The position numbers and the translations under genes are program-made. Source: Wocania ichthyoenteri Th78 (GTDB lineage Bacteria > Bacteroidota > Bacteroidia > Flavobacteriales > Flavobacteriaceae). Taken from it: a stretch of 64,000 nucleotides of DNA. Under the pieces are notes generated by a model. It was not told the origin of the DNA and ran no database searches. It was given only the letters and a program-made list of their open reading frames with translations. The stretch lies in contig NZ_KN525716.1 of assembly GCF_000789235.1 (NCBI RefSeq), positions 3,330,100 to 3,394,099 on the forward strand. Reading direction: 5' to 3'. Shown here piece after piece: positions 55,934-64,000 of the stretch; position 1 is the stretch's first letter, and every line of letters begins with the position of its first letter.

Positions 55934-58741
55934 TTGAAAAATATTTTTTGGGTTACAACATTGTTACATTTCTTTTGCCATTTTTTAGTTAAGGCTCAAG
56001 AAATACCTCCTATTGAAATATATACTCCAAAATCGTATCAAGCAGGAAATCAAAACTGGTCAATAGCACAATCAAAGGATAAATATATTTATGTTGCAAA
56101 CAATAAAGGTTTATTAGAGTTTAACGGTGCTAAATGGCGTTTATACCCATCGCCAAACGAAACAATAATACGATCTGTTAGCGTTTTTAATGATGTTATT
56201 TATACAGGTTGTAGTAAAGAATTTGGTTATTGGCAAAGAAATGAGTTTGGAGATTTGTATTATACGTCGCTTTCCAAAAATCTACAAATTGAGTTTCTTG
56301 AAGAAGAAGAGTTTTGGAATATTGTAGAGCTTGATAATTATATTCTGTTTCAATCTTTAGAAAGAATTTATATATATAACAAGAGTAATACATCTTATTC
56401 ATTTATTGATTCAGATACAACCATATACAAAATGTTTAAAGTTAATGGAAGTATATATTTTCAAAAAACAAAGGATGGATTGTATAAGATTGAAAATGGT
56501 AAGTCAAAGTTAATTTCCAACAATGATGTATTAAAAAACAATTTATTAGTTAATGTTTTTAATTACAAAGGAAAACTTTTAATTGAAACAGAAGCTAATG
56601 GTTTTTATGTTTTTAATAACAATAGACTTAATAAATGGGATATTCCAGCAAACAAGTCGCTGCCTCAAAGTGGCGTTTATAGAAGTACACAATTAAGAGA
56701 CGGAAGCTTTATACTAGGAACAAGATCTAATGGTATTCTGCATTTAACTTCAGAAGGAGAAATCAATTATCACATTAATATTAAAAGTGGTTTAAGTAAT
56801 AACACAATACATTCCATTTTTGAAGATTCTGAAAATAATATTTGGTTAGCTTTAGATAATGGAGTTAATTGTGTTAATATTAAATCCCCATTTAGTATCT
56901 ATAATGATAAAGAAGGGAAAATTGGAACAGTTTACGCATCAGCAGTTTATAATAACTATTTGTATTTAGGTACAAACCAAGGTTTGTATTGTAAACCTAT
57001 CCTTTCTGATGATGAATTTGAATTTATAGAGGGCACCCAAGGACCGGTTAGATGCTTGGTTAAACTTAATAATTCGTTGTTTTGTGGACACGATACAGGT
57101 ACTTTTATTGTCAATAAGAATATAGCTGAATTGATTATAGACATACAAGGAACATGGAACATTATTCCTATAAAAAATAATGAAAACTTATTACTCCAAG
57201 GTAACTATACTGGGCTTAATGTAATAGCTAATGTAAATGGTAAATGGATATTTAGGAATAAAATTGATGGTTTTGATATCTCAAGCAAGTTTTTTGAGCT
57301 TTATAATAACAATATTTTTGTAAGCCACGAATCTAAAGGCGTTTATAAAGTTAAAGTAAATGACGATTTTACGAAAGCAGAACAGGTTGAAAAAGATTCA
57401 ACGCTTAAAAAAGGATTGAATTCTAGTATTATAAAGCATAATGGTAATATATTTTATGCTTATAAAGAAGGTGTTTTTAAATATAATCCATCAAAAAAAA
57501 AGTTCTTTAAAGACTCCATTTTAAGTCAGTTATATTCAAAAAAGGAGTATACGTCTGGTAAGCTTATATCAGATAAAGAGAATAATATTCTTTGGGGTTT
57601 TTCAAATAAAAATCTAAATTATGTTTCACCTGGCAAGTTAAGTAGCACTCCTAAAGTTAATAAGATTTCTTTTTCTACATTGCTTCCTAAGGGCCTAACA
57701 GGTTACGAAAACATTTCTCATCTGCAAAATAACAAACATTTAATAGGAACATCAACAGGGTATCTTGTTTTAGATTTAGGTAAATTAAATGAAAAAACAT
57801 ATAGTATTTTTATTAATTCAATTTCAACCAACGATTTAAAAGATAGTCTTCAAGTTGTAGATAAGTATATTGAAGGAAGCTTTAAAAGCAAGGATAATAA
57901 TATTGAATTCTCTTATAGTGTTGCAGAATTTGATAAGTATTTAGATACAGAATATCAATATCAGTTAAAAGGTATTTATCCAGAATGGAGTAGTTGGTCT
58001 ACAAGCTCTAGTATATTATTTAAAAATTTGTCTTATGGTGATTATGTTTTTAACGTTAGAGCAAAAGTTGGCAATAACATAACCAATAATACCGCTACTT
58101 ATAGTTTTAAAATAGAAAAACCATGGCATCTATCAAACGAGGCTATTGTTATATACATCTTTTTTGTTTTATTATTTACATCATTAATGCATAATTTGTA
58201 TAAACGTTATTATAGAAAGCAAAGAGAAAAATTAATACAAAAAGCAGAAAGAGAATTAGAGCTAAAAGAGCTTGAAAATCAGCAACAACTTATGCGTTTT
58301 AATAATGAAAAGTTAAGACAAGATATTGAAAGTAAAAATCGTGAGTTGGGTATATCGACAATGAGTTTAATAAAAAAGAATGAGTTTTTAAACAGTATAA
58401 AAAAGGAGCTCAAAAATGTTTCAGATAATGATAAAAACTTAAAATCTGTTATTAGAATTATTGATAAAAACCTTAATAATACAGATGATTGGAATGTATT
58501 TGAGGAAGCATTTAATAATGCAGACAAGGACTTCCTAAAGAAGATTAAAACAATGCATCCTTCACTAACATCTAACGATTTAAGACTTTGTGCTTATCTT
58601 AGGTTAAATCTTTCTTCAAAAGAAATAGCACCTCTGCTTAATATTTCACCAAGAAGTGTTGAAGTTAAAAGATACCGATTAAGGAAAAAGATGGACTTGC
58701 CTCACGAATCTAGCTTAACAAATTATATTCTAGAAGTATAG
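55934..58741 (+). CDS. Propeller/Y_Y_Y/LuxR-type membrane transcriptional regulator
   Basis: 935 residues starting at TTG; no in-frame ATG precedes it, and the TTG gives a good signal peptide (MKNIFWVTTLLHFFCHFLVKAQ). The periplasmic part holds a beta-propeller of the two-component regulator type (blocks such as NNTIHSIFEDSENNIWLALDNGVN and GVYRSTQLRDGSFILGTRSNGILHL), then a Y_Y_Y domain (about 655-730), one membrane helix (about 736-757), a coiled coil and a C-terminal LuxR-like helix-turn-helix (about 878-935, LSSKEIAPLLNISPRSVEVKRYRLRKKM). There is no histidine kinase domain. It likely senses an oligosaccharide in the periplasm and activates the susCD genes next to it. Confidence 0.9.
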   Translation: MKNIFWVTTLLHFFCHFLVKAQEIPPIEIYTPKSYQAGNQNWSIAQSKDKYIYVANNKGLLEFNGAKWRLYPSPNETIIRSVSVFNDVIYTGCSKEFGYWQRNEFGDLYYTSLSKNLQIEFLEEEEFWNIVELDNYILFQSLERIYIYNKSNTSYSFIDSDTTIYKMFKVNGSIYFQKTKDGLYKIENGKSKLISNNDVLKNNLLVNVFNYKGKLLIETEANGFYVFNNNRLNKWDIPANKSLPQSGVYRSTQLRDGSFILGTRSNGILHLTSEGEINYHINIKSGLSNNTIHSIFEDSENNIWLALDNGVNCVNIKSPFSIYNDKEGKIGTVYASAVYNNYLYLGTNQGLYCKPILSDDEFEFIEGTQGPVRCLVKLNNSLFCGHDTGTFIVNKNIAELIIDIQGTWNIIPIKNNENLLLQGNYTGLNVIANVNGKWIFRNKIDGFDISSKFFELYNNNIFVSHESKGVYKVKVNDDFTKAEQVEKDSTLKKGLNSSIIKHNGNIFYAYKEGVFKYNPSKKKFFKDSILSQLYSKKEYTSGKLISDKENNILWGFSNKNLNYVSPGKLSSTPKVNKISFSTLLPKGLTGYENISHLQNNKHLIGTSTGYLVLDLGKLNEKTYSIFINSISTNDLKDSLQVVDKYIEGSFKSKDNNIEFSYSVAEFDKYLDTEYQYQLKGIYPEWSSWSTSSSILFKNLSYGDYVFNVRAKVGNNITNNTATYSFKIEKPWHLSNEAIVIYIFFVLLFTSLMHNLYKRYYRKQREKLIQKAERELELKELENQQQLMRFNNEKLRQDIESKNRELGISTMSLIKKNEFLNSIKKELKNVSDNDKNLKSVIRIIDKNLNNTDDWNVFEEAFNNADKDFLKKIKTMHPSLTSNDLRLCAYLRLNLSSKEIAPLLNISPRSVEVKRYRLRKKMDLPHESSLTNYILEV

Positions 58742-58755
58742 GTATTTTGTGTTAA

Positions 58756-58772
58756 CCATACACACCTATACA
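58756..58772. promoter_or_regulatory. Direct repeat CCATACA/CTATACA before susC
   Basis: CCATACA (58756-58762) and CTATACA (58766-58772) lie 15 bases after the regulator stop and about 200 bases before the susC ATG. They are related to the pair before the regulator gene (one mismatch; 10 rather than 11 bases apart). Confidence 0.3.
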
Positions 58773-58970
58773 TTACCACAACATTAAGTAAAAATACTGC
58801 GTATTGCTTAATAAATAACAAATAAGAATTCGTTAGTAAAACATTAATATTATTGGAATTTTGGCAATAGAACTTATTTTTTTTTGTCATGTATACTTTT
58901 TGTTGGGGTGTAAAATACAGATACTTCAATTGTATGAAGTAATTTTATCTAAACTCAAAAAACTAATTCT

Positions 58971-61900
58971 ATGAGACACAATCTCTTTAAAATTCTAACA
59001 CTACTTTTTATCACTTATTCTAGTGCGCAAAATGTAAGTGTTAGTGGAAATGTACAAGACGATACAAGTTTTCCTATACCAGGAGCTAATGTATTGGTTA
59101 AAGGTACAAGTAAGGGAACCGTAACAGATTTTGATGGTAATTTCACCATTAATGATGTTCAAGTTGGTTCAACACTTATTTTTAGTTATGTAGGCTATAT
59201 AACGCAAGAAGTTGTTGTGGCCAATAGCAATAATCTAAACATTCAATTACAACCAGACATTGCTCAATTAAATGAGGTGATAGTAATTGGTTATGGTACA
59301 CAAACTAAAAAAGAGATTACAGGAGCAGTTTCTGTAGTCGGATCAGAAACTATTGAAAAGCTTAAACCAACTCGTATTGAGCAAGCATTACAAGGTCAAG
59401 TTGCTGGGGTAAATATTACAACTAATTCAGGATCTCCAGGTGGAGGCTCAACAATTAGTATTAGAGGTGTATCTACAAATGGAGACAGTCGTCCTTTAAT
59501 TTTAGTTGATGGTAACGTTGTTGAAGATTTAAGTGTTGTAAACCCAAATGATATTGAAAGCATGAACATCCTTAAAGATGCTACTGCTGGTATTTATGGG
59601 GTTAGAGCAGCAAATGGTGTAATTCTTATAACCACTAAAACTGGACGAAAAGAAATGCCGCTTACAGTCGAGTATAATGCTTATACCGGATTTCAGCAAA
59701 CAACTCGTAAAATGCCTGTATTAAATGCAACAGAATATGGCGTAATAGTTAATGAAGCTTACGCTGCTGCTGGTAGTACACCACCATTTACTAATTTAGC
59801 TGAATTAGGAGTTGGTACTAATTGGCAAGATGAAGTTTTTCAATCTGCTCCAATTCATAGTCATAATATTACGTTTAAAGGCGGTAAAGTAAAATCCTCA
59901 TATTCTTATAGTGGGTCATTTTTAAAACAAAATGGTATTGTAGGTGGGAGTAAATCCAATTTTACACGTTTTACAAATAGCGCAAGTTATAATTTAGATT
60001 TTTTAGAAAATTTTAAATTCAAATCTGGACTTACTTTAACTAGAACAAACAGGCAAAGTCTTCCAGAAAATGCTTTAGGGTCTGTGCTTTTTAACGCCTT
60101 AAATATGGCGCCTAATATTTCTGTAAGAGATGAAAACGGAGACTTTTCGTTAGCAGATGGTTTAGGCGGCGAGGTTATTAATCCGCTAGCTCAAATGGCT
60201 AATACACATAACAGGAATAAGGTAATGAAGCTTAACGGATTTGCAGGATTATCGTATAACTTTTTAGAGCACTTTACAGCAGAAACAAATATACAGTTTA
60301 ATTATGCCGAGGTAATAGGTTTTTCTTTCGACCCGATTGATTATTACGGTGTAGGAAAGGTTTTTAATACTGTAAGAAGTGGTGTTTTTGAAGGCTTTAG
60401 TATATTTAGAGATTACACATTTGATGGTTTTGTTAAATATGAGAATACATTTAATGACACACACAAGCTTAATGTACTTTTAGGCACATCTATTATAAAA
60501 ACAACAGGAGAATTTTCTGGTTTTACAGCAAATGATGTTCTTAATAACGACGTAGCTAATGCTAGTGTAGCTCAAGCTTCAAATCAAGAAAATATATATG
60601 CTGAGCGTGGTAGTAATCCAACTTTTGATAGTAGATTATTGTCTTATTTTACAAGACTACAATACGATTACAAAGGCAAATATTTATTTTCTGCTGTATT
60701 ACGTAGAGATGGTTCAACCAAATTTGGACCTGAAAACAAATTCGGTTACTTCCCTTCTGGGTCTATAGGTTGGGTAGCATCAGATGAAAATTTCTTAAAG
60801 GATAACAAGTTTTTTGATTTGCTAAAAGTTAGAGCATCTTATGGAATCTTAGGAAATGATAGAATTGGTGATTATAGATTTGTGTCTTTGTTAAATGGTG
60901 AAGGAACTTACATCTTTAATGATGAAGAAGTTTTTGGTGTAGCTAGTGGCCCAATTTCAAATCCTTTAATTAAATGGGAAAAACAAAAAACATTAGATAT
61001 TGGTTTAGATATACGTTTTTTAAATAATAAAGTAGACATAACTACTGATTATTTTAAAAGAAGAACAGAAGATTTATTAGTATCTCCTCAAATATCCGGA
61101 TTACTTGGTACTGGTGCTCCGCCATTTGTTAATGCAGGTATTGTTGAAAATACAGGTATTGAATTTGCTATTGGTTATTCTGATAACCTAAATGATAACT
61201 TTAAATTTAGTATTAAGTACAATGTTACTGCTATAAAAAACGAAGTGGTTTCGGTAAGTGGAGATGACGAATTTCTTGAAGGTGGTGGTTTTGGAATATC
61301 CCAACCTGCAATATCTAGAATGGAAGCAGGGTTCCCAATGGGTTATTTTGTAGGATATCAAACAGACGGAATTTTTCAAAATCAAAACGAGATTGATAAT
61401 GCTGCAGTAACAGATGTTACACCACAACCTGGAGATTTTAAGTTTGTAGATCAAAATGGAGATGGTGTTATCGATTTAGACGATAGAGTAGATTTAGGTA
61501 ACCCTTTACCAGCAGCTACAATGGGTTTAAATATATCTATAGATTATAAAAATTGGGATTTTGCCGCTTATGCATTTGCCTCGGTAGGAAATGAGATTGT
61601 TCGTAATTACGAACGTAATCAGCAATTAGTAAATAAACCAAATTTTTATTTAAACCGTTGGACAGGAGAAGGTACAAGTAATACATCTCCAAGAGTAACT
61701 AATGGAGCAACATCAAACACTGTTTTTTCTGATTTTTATGTTGAAGATGGTTCGTTTGTTCGCTTGCAGAATGCTCAAATAGGATATACATTTTCTAGCG
61801 ATGCTGAAGATCCTACATTCGATAAATTTCGTGTTTACCTATCAGGAAGTAATTTATTTACATTAACTGAATATAGTGGTTACGATCCTACTGCTGGTAC

Positions 61901-61985
61901 AGGTGCGCCAATTGGAGGAGGAATAGATCAAGGTTTTTATCCAACTGCTCGCACAATTTTATTAGGAGTTAACGTAAAATTTTAA
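58971..61985 (+). CDS. SusC-type TonB-dependent outer-membrane receptor
   Basis: 1004 residues, full length. Signal peptide (to about SSAQ, 19), a carboxypeptidase-regulatory-like domain (about 20-95, VSGNVQDDTSFPIPGANVLVKGTSKGTVTDFDGNFTI), the plug (about 100-220, VIGYGTQTKKEITGAVSVV, IRGVSTNGDSRPLILVDGNV, GIYGVRAANGVILITTK), and a 22-strand barrel ending in LLGVNVKF. It imports oligosaccharides with the SusD protein that follows 9 bases later. The substrate is unknown because the enzymes lie outside the window. Confidence 0.96.
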   Translation: MRHNLFKILTLLFITYSSAQNVSVSGNVQDDTSFPIPGANVLVKGTSKGTVTDFDGNFTINDVQVGSTLIFSYVGYITQEVVVANSNNLNIQLQPDIAQLNEVIVIGYGTQTKKEITGAVSVVGSETIEKLKPTRIEQALQGQVAGVNITTNSGSPGGGSTISIRGVSTNGDSRPLILVDGNVVEDLSVVNPNDIESMNILKDATAGIYGVRAANGVILITTKTGRKEMPLTVEYNAYTGFQQTTRKMPVLNATEYGVIVNEAYAAAGSTPPFTNLAELGVGTNWQDEVFQSAPIHSHNITFKGGKVKSSYSYSGSFLKQNGIVGGSKSNFTRFTNSASYNLDFLENFKFKSGLTLTRTNRQSLPENALGSVLFNALNMAPNISVRDENGDFSLADGLGGEVINPLAQMANTHNRNKVMKLNGFAGLSYNFLEHFTAETNIQFNYAEVIGFSFDPIDYYGVGKVFNTVRSGVFEGFSIFRDYTFDGFVKYENTFNDTHKLNVLLGTSIIKTTGEFSGFTANDVLNNDVANASVAQASNQENIYAERGSNPTFDSRLLSYFTRLQYDYKGKYLFSAVLRRDGSTKFGPENKFGYFPSGSIGWVASDENFLKDNKFFDLLKVRASYGILGNDRIGDYRFVSLLNGEGTYIFNDEEVFGVASGPISNPLIKWEKQKTLDIGLDIRFLNNKVDITTDYFKRRTEDLLVSPQISGLLGTGAPPFVNAGIVENTGIEFAIGYSDNLNDNFKFSIKYNVTAIKNEVVSVSGDDEFLEGGGFGISQPAISRMEAGFPMGYFVGYQTDGIFQNQNEIDNAAVTDVTPQPGDFKFVDQNGDGVIDLDDRVDLGNPLPAATMGLNISIDYKNWDFAAYAFASVGNEIVRNYERNQQLVNKPNFYLNRWTGEGTSNTSPRVTNGATSNTVFSDFYVEDGSFVRLQNAQIGYTFSSDAEDPTFDKFRVYLSGSNLFTLTEYSGYDPTAGTGAPIGGGIDQGFYPTARTILLGVNVKF

Positions 61986-61994
61986 TTAAGTATT

Positions 61995-63479
61995 ATGAAA
62001 AATTTAAAAATTATATATAGTCTATTTGCATTTTTTATCGTGCTTTCTTGCAGTGATGATTTTGTAAATGTAGACTCTGAAGACAGAAATTCTGAAGCCT
62101 TTTTTAATACTGAAAAAGATTATCAGGATGCACTAGTTGCAGCTTATGATTATTTGCAAACAACAGCGAAGTTTTATCAATTTGCAGAAATAGCATCAGA
62201 TAATACTTTATGCGGTGGAGAAAGTGCAATTGACTCACCTTATATTCAACAAATAGATGATATGATTCATTCGGCAGTTGGTCAGAGTGATGGTGGATTA
62301 AGAACAATGTGGCAATGGATGTACGAAGCAGTGAACCGTTGTAATTATATTATGGAGTTTCAAGATAAAACTGATTTTCCAAATAAAACAAGTGTTATCG
62401 CTCAAACAAGGTTTTTAAGAGCTTACTATAATTTCATATTGGTGAAGTGGTGGGGCGATGTGCCAATGTTGATAGATAAACGTATTCAATTTGGAGACCA
62501 ATTTGAAATTGATAGAACACCTAAAGCTGAAGTTTATACTTTAATTGAGCAAGATTTAATCTTTGCCGCAGCCAATTTGCCTTATGTGCAAAGCGAAACT
62601 GGTAGAGTTACAAAAGGTGCTGCACAAGGCATGTTAGGTAAAGTATATCTATATCAAGATAAATTTCCTGAAGCAGCAACAGTATTAGAAGACTTAATAA
62701 ATAATGGTCCTCATCGTTTGTTAACATCGGCGGAATATCCTAATCTATTTGAACGCGATTGGGAAAACAATATTGAATCTGTTTTCGAAGTACAATATTC
62801 TGATGTTGAAGGTGGGTCTTTCGATTGTTTCCAATGTCTTGAAGGTAACTATTCTGTGTATTTTAATGGCCCAAGAGGCTTTGTTGATGGTGCAGAAAAA
62901 TTTGATGCTGGTTATAGTTTTAATGTACCAGTTCAAGAAGTTGTTGATGCTTTTGAGCCAGGAGATTTGCGCTTAGAATATTCAATATTAGATATCGAAC
63001 AATATATAGCAGATAATCCAGGCTCTTCTTATCAAGAAGATGCAGGTTATGAGCAAACAGGTTATTTTAACAGAAAGTATATAGCACGTTTAGGAGATAA
63101 TAACTTTAGCGATGCTGCACTAACAAATCCTGATAATTACAGAGCTTTAAGATTTGCAGATGTTTTGTTAATGGCTGCAGAAGCTTTAAATAGAGGGAGT
63201 ATTAGTGATACAAGAGCACAAGGTTATTTAAACCGAGTACGTAATAGAGCTATGTTAGGAGATGTAACAACAACCGGATCTAATTTAACTAACGATATTT
63301 ATAAAGAACGTCGTGTAGAGTTAGTTGGCGAAGGGCATCGTTTTTTCGATTTAGTAAGAACGGGTAGAGCAGCTCAAGAAATAGACGGATTCCAGACAGG
63401 AAAGCATGAACTTTTTCCAATTCCTATTGAAGAGATATTGTTAACAGGTAACCGATGGGATAATAATCCAGGATATTAA
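61995..63479 (+). CDS. SusD/RagB-family surface glycan-binding lipoprotein
   Basis: 494 residues. Lipoprotein signal with Cys19 (VLSC) followed by SDD, which favours surface export. SusD blocks: TRFLRAYYNFILVKWWGDVPMLIDKR, YRALRFADVLLMAAEALNRG, AQGYLNRVRNRA, and the C-terminal YKERRVELVGEGHRFFDLVRTGRA and LFPIPIEEI. It pairs with the SusC upstream; the small gap implies one transcript. Confidence 0.96.
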   Translation: MKNLKIIYSLFAFFIVLSCSDDFVNVDSEDRNSEAFFNTEKDYQDALVAAYDYLQTTAKFYQFAEIASDNTLCGGESAIDSPYIQQIDDMIHSAVGQSDGGLRTMWQWMYEAVNRCNYIMEFQDKTDFPNKTSVIAQTRFLRAYYNFILVKWWGDVPMLIDKRIQFGDQFEIDRTPKAEVYTLIEQDLIFAAANLPYVQSETGRVTKGAAQGMLGKVYLYQDKFPEAATVLEDLINNGPHRLLTSAEYPNLFERDWENNIESVFEVQYSDVEGGSFDCFQCLEGNYSVYFNGPRGFVDGAEKFDAGYSFNVPVQEVVDAFEPGDLRLEYSILDIEQYIADNPGSSYQEDAGYEQTGYFNRKYIARLGDNNFSDAALTNPDNYRALRFADVLLMAAEALNRGSISDTRAQGYLNRVRNRAMLGDVTTTGSNLTNDIYKERRVELVGEGHRFFDLVRTGRAAQEIDGFQTGKHELFPIPIEEILLTGNRWDNNPGY

Positions 63480-63495
63480 AATTAAAAAATTAGAT

Positions 63496-64000
63496 ATGAA
63501 AACATTAAAATATATAATGAGTTTTGCTTTGGTCTTCTTTATAAGTTGCGCCGAAGATGATAACGATTTAAGTTTTGTTGATAGAATTTCTCAACCAACA
63601 AATGTTTCAGCGTTATTTCAAATAACACAAGATAACACAGGGTTGGTTACTATTACACCAAATTCTGACGGAGGTGCGACATACAATATTACGTTTGGAG
63701 ATAATACCGAAACGCCTGCTATTGTAAAGCAAGGAGGAACTATAGAACATACTTATGCCGAAGGCACTTATACAGTAAATATTGAAGCCGTTGCTCTTAA
63801 TGGTCTAAAAGCTTTTATTGATCAAGAATTGGTAGTATCCTTTAATGCACCAGAAAATTTAGCGGTAACAATTGAAAATGATGCAGCAATTTCGAAACAA
63901 GTTAATGTAACTGCAACAGCAGATTTCGCCATGTCATTTGAAGTAGATTTTGGTGATGGATCAGATGTTGTGCAAGCAAATATTGGTGAAGTTGCTTCAC
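63496..64000 (+). CDS. PKD-type surface lipoprotein, N-terminal part
   Basis: At least 168 residues, cut by the window edge. Lipoprotein signal with Cys18 (FISC) then AEDD. Two PKD-like repeats are visible, with YNITFGDNTETPA and later FEVDFGDGSDVVQ as the characteristic DFGDG strands, and HTYAEGTYTVNIEAVA as the closing strand. Such proteins act as a third surface glycan-binding component (SusE position) in Bacteroidota loci. It starts 16 bases after the SusD stop. Confidence 0.85.
   Translation, partial: MKTLKYIMSFALVFFISCAEDDNDLSFVDRISQPTNVSALFQITQDNTGLVTITPNSDGGATYNITFGDNTETPAIVKQGGTIEHTYAEGTYTVNIEAVALNGLKAFIDQELVVSFNAPENLAVTIENDAAISKQVNVTATADFAMSFEVDFGDGSDVVQANIGEVAS

Overview
The window looks like a chromosome segment of a member of the Bacteroidota, most likely a marine-type Flavobacteriaceae. 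The DNA is AT-rich, two SusC/SusD pairs are present, promoters match the TAnnTTTG minus-7 consensus of the phylum, and several genes are characteristic of the group (BshA, a split LptD/TamB/MCE envelope set, a Y_Y_Y/LuxR regulator). No transposase, phage, CRISPR array, rRNA or recognisable tRNA was found.

Positions 1-19144 form a sialoglycan utilisation locus. It begins inside a SusC gene and continues with SusD, N-acetylneuraminate lyase, a convergent GntR/FCD regulator, and a tight six-gene block: N-acylglucosamine 2-epimerase, GH33 sialidase, a two-domain sialate O-acetylesterase, GH20 hexosaminidase, an SGNH esterase and a creatininase-family amidohydrolase. A GH2 beta-galactosidase and a fusion of a kelch-type sialic acid mutarotase with a sodium:solute symporter follow. 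Read together, glycans bind SusCD, O-acetyl groups and sialic acid are removed, galactose and N-acetylhexosamine are trimmed, free sialic acid is mutarotated and imported, and lyase plus epimerase give GlcNAc. A palindrome TGTAT-N6-ATACA occurs before the epimerase and before the transporter and is a good candidate operator for the GntR protein.

Positions 19145-38593 hold mostly housekeeping genes: a 32-residue-repeat coiled-coil secreted protein, a minus-strand group (THUMP-like methyltransferase, AI-2E family permease, TrmH-type methyltransferase, DUF4159 protein, RsmE, TsaD), a likely structured small RNA at about 25235-25343, then TamB, PfkA, GapA, a BadF-type GlcNAc kinase, a ModF-like tandem ABC protein, a hybrid histidine kinase and RidA.

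Positions 38594-53750 hold envelope and metabolism genes: LptD, divergent N-acetylmuramoyl-L-alanine amidase, an MCE/MlaD protein, a pair of Fe-S proteins resembling a split ETF:menaquinone oxidoreductase, SerB, a GH3 (NagZ-like)/beta-lactamase fusion and BshA. Small palindromic dispersed repeats lie in several of these gaps.

Positions 53751-64000 hold a beta-helix lipoprotein, a 561-base gap, and the start of a second glycan locus: a propeller/Y_Y_Y/LuxR membrane regulator, SusC, SusD and a truncated PKD-type lipoprotein. Its enzymes lie beyond the right edge, so the substrate cannot be read from this window.
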